From contig CAYWUJ010000010.1 of assembly GCA_964461455.1 (NCBI GenBank), forward strand, positions 12,079-76,078: 64,000 nucleotides of DNA. The letters run 5' to 3'. Shown here in pieces: positions 16,755 through 24,816 of the stretch (positions are counted from its first letter, which is position 1; each line of letters starts with the position of its first letter). The DNA is from UBA1413 sp964461455 (GTDB lineage: Bacteria > Bacteroidota > Bacteroidia > Bacteroidales > Prolixibacteraceae). The position numbers and the translations under genes were made by a program. The notes below the pieces were generated by a model. That model made no database searches. It was given only the letters and a program-made list of their open reading frames with translations, and had not been told where the DNA came from.

Positions 16755-18134
16755 ATGAATAAAAAAATCATTTACATCGGTCTGGCTGTTATTGCGCTTG
16801 TCCTTGCGGTTATCCTGCTCACAGGAACCCAAAAATCAGAACCTCCTGTTACGGCAGAAGTCCAAAAAGGGACTTTTGAGGTGCTTGTTTACACCAGCGG
16901 CACCCTGGAAGCCGAAAATTCGGAAAAGATTGTGATTCCCGAGGAATTGGGCGGCAGGAACGTTCGCATATACGAGATCAAAATCACCGATATCGTGGAA
17001 GAAGGTACCGTGGTGCAAGAGGGGGATTATGTGGCCTCTCTCGACCACAAGGCCGTGGAGGAGGTGCTCGTGCAGGCCCGCGAAGAATGGGAACAGGAGC
17101 TCAACGAATTCGAGGATGCCAAAATGGACTCGAACCTCAACCTGAGCAATAACCGCGACCAGATCATCAACGCCCGGGAACAGGTGGAACAGATGAAGAT
17201 CATCCTCGATGAGTCGGTCTACGAATCGCCTTCGGTCATCAGAAAGGCGGAAATGGATCTGGAGAAGGCCCACAGAACCCTGGAGCAGGAAATGTCGGCC
17301 TACAAGCTGAGGGTTCAGCAGGCCGAAGCCCGCGTCAACCGACGGGTGGTGGTCCTCAACCAGCGTCAGAACAGGGTGAAGGAACTCGAAGATGCCTACC
17401 GGGTTCTGGACATCTACGCCAAAAAACCGGGAATGGTGATCTATGCCAAGGATCGCTTCGGCGACAAGATCAAGTCGGGGTCTACCGTAAGCCGGTGGAT
17501 GCCGGTAATCGCCACCCTCCCCGACCTGTCACGCATGATATCAGTGACCTGGGTCAACGAAATTGATATTTCAAAAGTCAAGCCCGGCCAGAAGGTTACC
17601 CTGGGTACCGATGCTTTCCCCGAGAAGCAACTGGAGGGTGAGGTCCTCACCGTGGCCAACATCGGCCAGCCCCTGCCCAAAAGCGATGCCAAGGTCTTCG
17701 AAGTCAGGGTCCGCATCTTCGGAAGCGACCCCGACCTGCGGCCGGCCATGACCACCAGCAATATCATCCAAACCGGCCTGTTCTCCGAGGAACTCTTCAT
17801 ACCCACCGACGCGATCTTTGGCAACGACTCCCTCCGTTATGTCTACTTATATGATAAGTCGGTTTTCCGGCAGGTCGTGGATGCCGGTGATGAAAACGAA
17901 AACTTCACCATCATCCGTAAAGGCCTGAAGGAAAACGACAGGATATTGCTCACCCCTCCCGGGGATGAAAAGGAGCTTCCCCTGCGGGGCATGGAAATTT
18001 ACCAGGAAATCAGGGAGAGGGAGGAGGCCGCCCGGAAAAGCGCCGCAGAAAGCCAGGCAAAAAGCACGGATAACGACGCCGGAACTTCCGCCGCAGAAAC
18101 CGGGGAGCCGCAAATAACGGGGGAAGAAAAATGA
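16755..18134 (+). CDS. Periplasmic adaptor (HlyD/MacA-type membrane fusion protein)
   Basis: A membrane-fusion protein that would bridge the inner-membrane permease and TolC. It has an N-terminal transmembrane anchor (IIYIGLAVIALVLAVILL), a lipoyl/barrel-sandwich half near 50-110, a long coiled-coil hairpin (about 105-210) and beta-barrel plus membrane-proximal domains (215-430), with a Glu/Ala/Ser-rich tail. I chose ATG at 16755 because GAGAGGA lies just before it and the anchor follows at once; an in-frame ATG at 16719 adds 12 polar residues and is possible. Its stop overlaps the permease start (ATGA). A second, related adaptor closes the operon. Confidence 0.85.
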   Translation: MNKKIIYIGLAVIALVLAVILLTGTQKSEPPVTAEVQKGTFEVLVYTSGTLEAENSEKIVIPEELGGRNVRIYEIKITDIVEEGTVVQEGDYVASLDHKAVEEVLVQAREEWEQELNEFEDAKMDSNLNLSNNRDQIINAREQVEQMKIILDESVYESPSVIRKAEMDLEKAHRTLEQEMSAYKLRVQQAEARVNRRVVVLNQRQNRVKELEDAYRVLDIYAKKPGMVIYAKDRFGDKIKSGSTVSRWMPVIATLPDLSRMISVTWVNEIDISKVKPGQKVTLGTDAFPEKQLEGEVLTVANIGQPLPKSDAKVFEVRVRIFGSDPDLRPAMTTSNIIQTGLFSEELFIPTDAIFGNDSLRYVYLYDKSVFRQVVDAGDENENFTIIRKGLKENDRILLTPPGDEKELPLRGMEIYQEIREREEAARKSAAESQAKSTDNDAGTSAAETGEPQITGEEK

Positions 18135-19471
18135 GAAGACTGATCCAGCGTTATCTGCACGATATCCTTATCGGCATTGAAGCCATACAGACCAACAAGA
18201 TCAAATCGCTGCTCACTGCCCTGGGCATCATTTTCGGGGTAGCCGCAGTTATCAGCATGCTGGCCATTGGCAACGGCGCCGAACACGAAATTCTGGAACA
18301 GATCAAAATGGTGGGCGTCAACAATATCATCATCAGCCCTTCGGGGACCAGCATCGAAGGCAATGACAACAGCACCGGCAATCAGGGGGATGATGCCGCC
18401 GCCGGAAAGAGGAAATTCTCAAGGGGCCTCACCCTCCTCGATGCCGAAGCCATCACCGAAGTGGTTCCTACGGTGGCCAGGGTAAGCCCCGTAATTTCCA
18501 TCAACTACTCGGCCATTCTGAACGGAAGGAGTAAACCCATCACCCTGGAGGGGACCAACAACCACTATTTCGACCTCTTCAATATCTCGTTACAGGCAGG
18601 AAATGTCTTCAATGAAAGGCAGCAGGAAAAGGGATATCCCGTGTGCATTATCGGCGATAATATCAGAAATCTCTTTTTCGGGCAGGACGACCCAATCGGA
18701 AAATACATCAAGGCCGGAGAGGTGTGGCTCCAGGTGATCGGGGTCGTGGAACGGCGTGATTTCACCGCCTCAGCCAGCGACGAAATGGGAATCAGCAGTA
18801 CCGACAACAAGATCTTCATTCCGGTGAAAACCATGCTGCTCCGTTTCAGAAACCGCTCCCTGGTGAGAGCCGACGAAATCGAACGCCAGGGCAGCCAGTC
18901 TTCCGCCGGAGGGGGCGAGAACCTTAACCAGCTCGACAAAATAATCGTCCAGGTGAAGGAAACAGAACACCTCACCGCCACCTCCCAGATCCTGACACGG
19001 CTCATTCTCCGCAGGCATAACAACCTCTATGACTTTGAGGTGACCATTCCCGAATTGCTGCTGAAACAACAACAGCGCACCAAAAACATCTTCAACATCG
19101 TTCTGGGGGTCATCGCAGGCATTTCCCTGATTGTAGGGGGTATCGGCATCATGAACATCATGCTGTCGAGTGTGATGGAACGCATCAGGGAAATCGGACT
19201 GCGCCAGGCCATCGGAGCTTCCCGGAAAGATATCATCGTCCAGTTCCTGGCAGAGTCCACGCTGATCAGCGTGGTCGGCGGCTTCGCGGGAATCATCCTG
19301 GGCGTCGCCCTGTCCATGATCATCACCGCAGTTTTTGACATTAAAACCATCGTGTCGCTGTTCTCGATCATCATCGCCTTCGGGGTCTCGGCCCTGGTGG
19401 GGATCACCTTCGGCTACCTCCCCGCAAAAAGAGCCTCCGACCAGGATCCTGTGGAATCCTTAAGGCAATAA
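18131..19471 (+). CDS. MacB-type ABC transporter permease (FtsX fold), no ATPase domain
   Basis: A 446-aa inner-membrane permease: TM1 at about 28-48, a large periplasmic MacB_PCD domain (50-320) and three C-terminal helices (about 328-350, 375-400, 410-435) with the FtsX-like signature GGIGIMNIMLSSVMERIREIG. E. coli MacB carries an N-terminal ATPase and is about 200 residues longer; here that domain is missing and no separate ABC ATPase gene is present in the operon. It should work with the flanking adaptors and TolC to drive substrate from the periplasm across the outer membrane, with an ATPase supplied from elsewhere. Confidence 0.88.
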   Translation: MRRLIQRYLHDILIGIEAIQTNKIKSLLTALGIIFGVAAVISMLAIGNGAEHEILEQIKMVGVNNIIISPSGTSIEGNDNSTGNQGDDAAAGKRKFSRGLTLLDAEAITEVVPTVARVSPVISINYSAILNGRSKPITLEGTNNHYFDLFNISLQAGNVFNERQQEKGYPVCIIGDNIRNLFFGQDDPIGKYIKAGEVWLQVIGVVERRDFTASASDEMGISSTDNKIFIPVKTMLLRFRNRSLVRADEIERQGSQSSAGGGENLNQLDKIIVQVKETEHLTATSQILTRLILRRHNNLYDFEVTIPELLLKQQQRTKNIFNIVLGVIAGISLIVGGIGIMNIMLSSVMERIREIGLRQAIGASRKDIIVQFLAESTLISVVGGFAGIILGVALSMIITAVFDIKTIVSLFSIIIAFGVSALVGITFGYLPAKRASDQDPVESLRQ

Positions 19472-19524
19472 CATTTCATATTCAGGCACTTGATGAACTA
19501 TTTCAACGCAAAATAACAAAACAG

Positions 19525-21009
19525 ATGCAATTTTCCAGAATACTATTCCTGATCCCGGTGCTGGCAGTTCTCCATGTGCAGGCGCAGCAGGAAACCCGGG
19601 AACTTACCCTCGATGAGGTCATCAGCCTTGCCTCGCAGCAGTCCCTTGACGCCTTCAGGAATAAGAACATGTTCCTGTACAACTACTGGGAATACCGCAA
19701 TTTCAAAGCCGACAGGCTTCCCTCGCTCACCTTTGAGGCCACCCCTTTCGACTTTAACCGTTCCATGCAAAAGGTCTACAATTTTGACGAGAACCGCGAT
19801 GAATACAAACCCAGGGAGTTCTTCAACTCCGACATGGCGCTGTCACTGAGCCAGAATGTGGGCTTGACGGGAGGCCGCATTTTTGCCCAGTCGGAACTGA
19901 ACCTGACACGTAACTGGGGAGGCGAAGACCTCACCTCTTTCAGCTCCACACCGGTGAGTATCGGCTACAGCCAGTCGTTGAACGGATATAACCAGCTCAG
20001 GTGGATGGCCAAAATAGAGCCCGTCAAATATGAAAAAGCCAAAAGGGAATTCATCCAGTCAAAAGAGGAACTGGCGGTGAAGGCCACCCGTCGTTTTTTC
20101 GACCTGGTAGATGCCCAGATAGAGGTCACCATTGCCAACACCAATCTGGCCAACGCCGATACTCTGTACCGGATTGGCCAGGGAAGGTTTCAGGCGGGAA
20201 CGGTGACCCAGGATGAACTCCTTAACCTGGAACTGGGATTCATGAATGCCAAACTGGCCCTCAACAGGTCAAACCTGGGACTCGAAAGAGCCCGTGCCGA
20301 CCTCAACTCCTTCCTGGGGTTCGAGAAAAATACCCGTATTGAATGCATCGTACCGGTATCGCTTTCAGAACTCAATATCAATGCCTCGGAAGCCCTGGCC
20401 TTCGCCATTGAAAATAATCCCGACATCATCAACCATACCCAGCGGCTCCTTGAAGAAGACCGAAAAGTAAAACAGGCAGAAGCCCAGAACGGCATCAATG
20501 CTGAACTATATGCCCTCTACGGCCTTAACCAGAACGCCGAAAAATTCGCCGATGTTTATCTCGACCCCCTCGAAAGACAACGGTTGCGCGTGGGACTCAC
20601 CATTCCGGTCCTGGACTGGGGAAGAAGAAAGGGGCAGCTCTCCATGGCCAAATCGAACCGTGAAGTGGTCCGCATCAGCATCAACCAGGAAAGGATCGAC
20701 TTCGAACAGAATGTCATCATGAATGTGATGGAATTCAACCTCCAGGGGGAGCAGGTGCGCAATACCGCAAAAGCTGACACCATCGCCCGCATGGGTTTTG
20801 AGGTGACCAAACAGCGGTTTCTGATCGGAAAACTTGACGTCACCAAACTCAACCTGGCCCGGAATGACCAGGAACAGGCACGCCGGGCCTACATCAACGC
20901 CCTGCGTACTTACTGGTCCTATTATTATACCCTCCGCCAGCTCACCCTTTTCGACTTCGAAAATAGGATCACCCTGTCCGAGGATTTTGATAACCTGCTG
21001 AACAAATAA
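19525..21009 (+). CDS. TolC-family outer-membrane efflux protein
   Basis: A 494-aa outer-membrane channel. The signal peptide ends near VQAQ (residue 21), and two OEP repeats of long amphipathic helices follow (about 100-250 and 290-480), with segments such as AGTVTQDELLNLELGFMNAK typical of TolC coiled coils. It would form the exit duct for the MacB-type permease. It lies 53 bases after the permease and three bases before the second adaptor, on the same strand, so it is clearly part of the operon. Confidence 0.88.
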   Translation: MQFSRILFLIPVLAVLHVQAQQETRELTLDEVISLASQQSLDAFRNKNMFLYNYWEYRNFKADRLPSLTFEATPFDFNRSMQKVYNFDENRDEYKPREFFNSDMALSLSQNVGLTGGRIFAQSELNLTRNWGGEDLTSFSSTPVSIGYSQSLNGYNQLRWMAKIEPVKYEKAKREFIQSKEELAVKATRRFFDLVDAQIEVTIANTNLANADTLYRIGQGRFQAGTVTQDELLNLELGFMNAKLALNRSNLGLERARADLNSFLGFEKNTRIECIVPVSLSELNINASEALAFAIENNPDIINHTQRLLEEDRKVKQAEAQNGINAELYALYGLNQNAEKFADVYLDPLERQRLRVGLTIPVLDWGRRKGQLSMAKSNREVVRISINQERIDFEQNVIMNVMEFNLQGEQVRNTAKADTIARMGFEVTKQRFLIGKLDVTKLNLARNDQEQARRAYINALRTYWSYYYTLRQLTLFDFENRITLSEDFDNLLNK

Positions 21010-21012
21010 TAC

Positions 21013-22266
21013 ATGAAGCGCTTTCTGGTAAAATACCGGTGGATAATCGGGGCCGCCGCCCTTTTGATAGCCGTGGCCGTGGGATGGTTCATCCGCCGTT
21101 CCGAAATCCTGCAGTCCGTCTATGTGGTCAAAAGGGGCACCTTCGATAAAATCATCGAAACCAAAGGGGAGATTCATGGTAAAAATGCCATCAACATCAC
21201 CCTTGATGACATCTTCAAGGATAACGACCTGCAGGTATGGGAATACAGCATCAAGGATATGGTTCCCGAGGGAACCATCGTTAAAAAGGGAGAATGGGTA
21301 GCCACCCTCGACCAGGTCAACCTCAACCAGAGGCTGCAGATCAACCGGGAACAGATGGACATGCGCCAGGCACAACTCAACGATGCCAAAATAGACTCTG
21401 CCCTTACCCTTTCAGAGATCAGACAACGTGTTGCCCAGCTCGAATTCGACCTCCAGTACCGGCAACTCGACCTGGAACAATCAAAATTTGAATCCCCGGC
21501 CTACCAGCGAAAAATGCAGACGGCCTTTAACCAGACCATGCGCCAGATTGAACGGCAAAAAAGGGATTATGAATTGCGTAAGATGGATCTGGAAACCCGC
21601 ACCGGAAGAAATGAACAGAGATATAACTTCCACAGGGATGTCGATGTCAAACTCCAGCAGGCCCTGGCCGCCACCACCATCAACGCACCGGAAGCAGGGA
21701 TGGTCATCTATGCCCGTGTTCGCGGCAACCGCAAAATCCGCATCGGCGATGAAGTAGGCCCCTGGAGACCCACCATCGCCACTCTTCCCGACCTGTCGGT
21801 CCTCATCTCGGAAACCTACATCGCTGAAATCGACATCGCCAAGGTGAAAACCGGCGACAGCGCCCGGGTCACCGTTGACGCCCTCCCCGGAATGACCTAC
21901 CACGGCAGGGTCACCACCATCGCCAACATCGGACAGGAACTCCAGGGTGCCGATACCCGCGTCTTCGCCGTCACCATAGAACTCAACCATCACGATCAGA
22001 AACTGCTGCCCGGTATGACCAGCAATAACCAAATCATCGTGGAACAACTCCACGATCAGATCATCATTCCCAGGAACTGTCTCTTTTCCGAAGAAGGCCA
22101 GCCCTTCGTTTACCTGAAAAAAGAGGGTACCCTCAGAAAGCAGAAGGTAGAAACCGGCCCCGAAAATGACGACGTTGTGGTGATCACCGGTGGCCTGGAT
22201 GAAAAAGAGAGAATTCTGAACCACCCCCCTGCCCCCGATGAAAAGGTGGAATCGTTCATGGAATAA
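21013..22266 (+). CDS. Second periplasmic adaptor (HlyD/RND-type membrane fusion protein)
   Basis: A 417-aa membrane-fusion protein, paralogous to the one at 16755. The N-terminal anchor lies at about 10-27 (WIIGAAALLIAVAVGWFI), followed by a barrel-sandwich, a coiled coil (about 95-205) and C-terminal barrel domains; both adaptors carry the similar segment RPTIATLPDLSVLISETYIAEID or its counterpart MPVIATLPDLSRMISVTWVN. Having two adaptors, one permease and one TolC suggests the adaptors form a mixed hexamer or act with different partners. It ends the operon; the next gene is convergent. Confidence 0.85.
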   Translation: MKRFLVKYRWIIGAAALLIAVAVGWFIRRSEILQSVYVVKRGTFDKIIETKGEIHGKNAINITLDDIFKDNDLQVWEYSIKDMVPEGTIVKKGEWVATLDQVNLNQRLQINREQMDMRQAQLNDAKIDSALTLSEIRQRVAQLEFDLQYRQLDLEQSKFESPAYQRKMQTAFNQTMRQIERQKRDYELRKMDLETRTGRNEQRYNFHRDVDVKLQQALAATTINAPEAGMVIYARVRGNRKIRIGDEVGPWRPTIATLPDLSVLISETYIAEIDIAKVKTGDSARVTVDALPGMTYHGRVTTIANIGQELQGADTRVFAVTIELNHHDQKLLPGMTSNNQIIVEQLHDQIIIPRNCLFSEEGQPFVYLKKEGTLRKQKVETGPENDDVVVITGGLDEKERILNHPPAPDEKVESFME

Positions 22267-22320
22267 CCCGGAATAGTCAGCAGGATCGTGACAAAGAGAG
22301 AAAGGCAGCGTTGAGAAAAA

Positions 22321-22650
22321 TCAGAACATCAGCTCATAGAGCCTGCTGATGTCGCCCCTGAGTTCGTCGAGGCCAAAGGCGCGGCTTTTACGGATATACT
22401 CGCGGCCCTCAAAGAAAACCACAAGGGTGGGCACACTGAATACATTGAAACGGGCCGCAAGCTCCGGCATATCGTTGATCTCGGCAAAGAGCAGCTCCAT
22501 TTTCGGAAAATGAACGGAAACCATCTCCCCCACCTTGGGCTTTAACACCTTGCATACATTGCACTCACGGGTACTGAAATAAGCCAGTACTGCTTCATGA
22601 GAGGTCAGAAACCCCTCGAAATCATCGATGGCTGTAATGGTATGAAACAT
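22321..22650 (-). CDS. Thioredoxin-family protein
   Basis: A 109-aa cytoplasmic thioredoxin-fold protein with the active site CNVC near residues 24-27 (usual thioredoxin has CGPC) and the cis-Pro in SVPTLVVF. The start at 22650 is chosen because it overlaps the stop of the upstream gene (TGATG); a longer frame starting 12 codons earlier lies wholly inside that gene. It is last in the porV-ispF-CoA-binding-thioredoxin run, so it may serve redox balance in general, not T9SS specifically. Confidence 0.85.
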   Translation of the reverse strand: MFHTITAIDDFEGFLTSHEAVLAYFSTRECNVCKVLKPKVGEMVSVHFPKMELLFAEINDMPELAARFNVFSVPTLVVFFEGREYIRKSRAFGLDELRGDISRLYELMF

Positions 22651-23009
22651 CAATATTGTCCTATGGAAAGTAATACCAGGGTGCACGCCTCCTCGGCGAT
22701 GATTCCCGATGATGCGAGCATTTGCTGGAATTCCGGATTTTCGGTTCCGGGATTGAAGATCACCCTTCGTGGTCGCATCCCCATGATGTAGTCGTAGTAT
22801 CCGGGCTGATGGCCGGGGCCGACATACAGGGTCACCGTATCAAAACTCCCCGGGGGCCTTTCAACCACAATGGGGGTATCGCCGATGACTCCCGGGTGCA
22901 ACCCCAAAGCCACTATATCATGGCCATGGGCCCTGAGGGCCAGCACCGCCTTGTGGGAATACCGGTGTGAACGGGGGCTCGCCCCAATAACCAGGGTCTT
23001 CTTTTCCAT
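22650..23009 (-). CDS. CoA-binding domain protein (YccU-like)
   Basis: A 119-aa Rossmann-fold protein of the CoA_binding_2 family. The N-terminal MEKKTLVIGASPRSHRYSHK holds the nucleotide-binding loop, and RPRRVIFNPGTENPEF is typical of the family. ATG at 23009 is preferred; an ATG three codons earlier is also possible. It overlaps the thioredoxin start by one base and follows ispF by 39 bases. The biochemical role of this family is not established, so I name only the fold. Confidence 0.8.
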   Translation of the reverse strand: MEKKTLVIGASPRSHRYSHKAVLALRAHGHDIVALGLHPGVIGDTPIVVERPPGSFDTVTLYVGPGHQPGYYDYIMGMRPRRVIFNPGTENPEFQQMLASSGIIAEEACTLVLLSIGQY

Positions 23010-23048
23010 AATGTGCATTCTTGGTTCAGGGGATCCATTTACTTCATG

Positions 23049-23537
23049 TCAGCAGCCATCAGCCCCGGTGAGAAGAACGACGGCATAGGCGGTGACCCCT
23101 TCGCGGCGTCCTTCAAAACCCAGCTTTTCGGTAGTGGTGGCCTTCACGGAAACCTGACCGGGGTCAATGCCCATGATCCGGGCCATGACGGTTTCCATTT
23201 CCGCAATATGGGGTCTCACTTTGGGCTGCTGAAGGGCAAGGGTGGCATCCACATTGACGACCTGCCATCCCCGGGCTTTCACCAGCTGACAGCTCCTTTC
23301 CAGAAGAATTTTGGAATCTATGTTTTTATACTCGTCGGAAGTATCAGGGAAATTGGAGCCAATATCTCCCAGTTTGGCAGCCCCCAAAAGGGCATCACAG
23401 AGGGCATGCAACAACACATCACCGTCGGAATAGGCGACCGTGCCCATATCGGAGGGCACCAGAATGCCCCCCAGCCAGAGGCTCTCCCCGGGAGCCAGAC
23501 GGTGAACATCCATACCAAAACCTATACGCTGCATCAT
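23049..23537 (-). CDS. ispF: 2-C-methyl-D-erythritol 2,4-cyclodiphosphate synthase
   Basis: Cyclises CDP-methylerythritol 2-phosphate in the non-mevalonate isoprenoid pathway. The start at 23537 gives 162 aa, normal for IspF; the metal ligands Asp10 and His12 lie in GMDVHRL, and DIGSNFPDTSDEYKNIDS is the conserved substrate loop. The frame is open 35 codons further upstream but that part lies inside porV. The start codon is one base past the porV stop codon, so they are cotranscribed. ispH lies elsewhere in the window, also next to a T9SS gene. Confidence 0.95.
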   Translation of the reverse strand: MMQRIGFGMDVHRLAPGESLWLGGILVPSDMGTVAYSDGDVLLHALCDALLGAAKLGDIGSNFPDTSDEYKNIDSKILLERSCQLVKARGWQVVNVDATLALQQPKVRPHIAEMETVMARIMGIDPGQVSVKATTTEKLGFEGRREGVTAYAVVLLTGADGC

Positions 23538-23538
23538 A

Positions 23539-24714
23539 TTAATTCTGTCCGCTGAAGGCATCCACATCAAAGGAAAGGGTGAACCGCAGGGTGTTCTCCA
23601 GGGGGTGGTTTCTGACGATGGGCAGCAAATAGGCGAAATCAAGGGAGAAAACGTTAAGTTTCAGACCGGCACCCGCCGTCATGAATTTACGGTTTCCCTT
23701 GTTCTCATGCTCATAGAAGTACCCGGCACGAAGGGCGAACTGTTTGTTGTACCAGTATTCCACCCCTGCCGAAATGGTCACTTCCTGGAGTTCCTCCTTG
23801 AAACCGCCGGGAGCGTCGTTAAAAGAGGTGAACATACCTCCCACCACCGATTTATCGGAGTTGATCCCTCCGGGATAAATGATGGCCCCCGGGTCATAGG
23901 TGGTGGTATCACGGGGTGGCGTGGGTACCAGCAGCTTGTTGATGTCGGCCGCAAAAGTAAAGGTGTTGTAATCATCGAGTTCCGTGGTATAGGCCATCCC
24001 CAGTTTCAGGTTGGTGGGAATGAAATCCTTAATCTCCCCATCGGTATAGGAGATCTTGGCTCCGATATTCTGGATGTTGATCCCTGCCGAAAAGAGATTT
24101 TCGGAAGTACGGGTCTGGAATTCGTTCATATAGTAAAAGGCCACGTCGGCAGCATAGGAGTTGCCGGCATGCGATTCAACGCCGTTGATCAGCTGTCCGC
24201 CGGTCAGGTCGGAACGGATATACCTGATGGCCACGGCACCGGCCCAGCGGTCCGACAGCAGACGGGTGTACCCCAGGTCAATGGCAAATTCATTGGGACT
24301 CATCTGCCCCATCGATTCACCGTTCAAATCGGTAAAGGCAATGTCACCCAGGGTGAAATAACGAAGCGAAGAGCTGATGGTCTGGAATTCATCCAGTTTT
24401 TTATAGCCCACCAGATAGGCCAGGTTAATATCGTTGACCAGAGACCTGAGCCATGGGGAGTAGGAAAGGGCCACCCCCATGTCGCTTTCTATAAAGGCAT
24501 ACTTGGCCGGGTTCCAGTGCTGGGCATTGACGTCGGGAGAGGTTCCCACGCCGGCATCGCCAAGACCCGCGGCCCTGGAATCAGGGGCAATCGTCAGAAA
24601 GGGAACTCCTGTGGTTATGACATTCGCCCCGGTAAGTGACGTCTGAGCATATAGTGATTCTACGCTGACGGCCAGCAAGATAAAAACAACCGCACATCTG
24701 ATCAATCTGGTCAT
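23539..24714 (-). CDS. porV: Type IX secretion system outer-membrane protein PorV
   Basis: A 391-aa FadL-like outer-membrane barrel that shuttles T9SS cargo from the translocon to the attachment complex with PorU. A signal peptide runs to about residue 24 (SLYAQ). ITTGVPFLTIAPDSRAAGLG at the mature N terminus is characteristic of PorV. I chose ATG at 24714: the longer frame starts with a TTG that falls inside the predicted -7 box (24736-24743). It sits between porU and ispF on the minus strand. Confidence 0.93.
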   Translation of the reverse strand: MTRLIRCAVVFILLAVSVESLYAQTSLTGANVITTGVPFLTIAPDSRAAGLGDAGVGTSPDVNAQHWNPAKYAFIESDMGVALSYSPWLRSLVNDINLAYLVGYKKLDEFQTISSSLRYFTLGDIAFTDLNGESMGQMSPNEFAIDLGYTRLLSDRWAGAVAIRYIRSDLTGGQLINGVESHAGNSYAADVAFYYMNEFQTRTSENLFSAGINIQNIGAKISYTDGEIKDFIPTNLKLGMAYTTELDDYNTFTFAADINKLLVPTPPRDTTTYDPGAIIYPGGINSDKSVVGGMFTSFNDAPGGFKEELQEVTISAGVEYWYNKQFALRAGYFYEHENKGNRKFMTAGAGLKLNVFSLDFAYLLPIVRNHPLENTLRFTLSFDVDAFSGQN

Positions 24715-24735
24715 ATTCTGAATTTTCAAAGGGTG

Positions 24736-24743
24736 CAAAGATA
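24736..24743 (-). promoter_or_regulatory. -7 promoter box TATCTTTG for porV-ispF
   Basis: Exact TAnnTTTG match on the minus strand, 21 bases before the porV ATG, the same distance as other boxes in this window. It decides the porV start and suggests that porV and the genes behind it can be transcribed apart from porU. Confidence 0.5.
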
Positions 24744-24816
24744 AGACTTTATTTATTATCGATTAAGACAGTAACAAAACGGATGCTCCGTGGAAAAATT
24801 ATACAGCTCCCGAAAA

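Noticed and set aside
23605..24639. 344-codon plus-strand frame over porV
   Set aside because: Antisense to porV; composition is that of a shadow frame.
24715..24738. Eight-codon upstream extension of porV from a TTG
   Set aside because: The TTG lies within the TATCTTTG promoter box, so it would not be in the mRNA.
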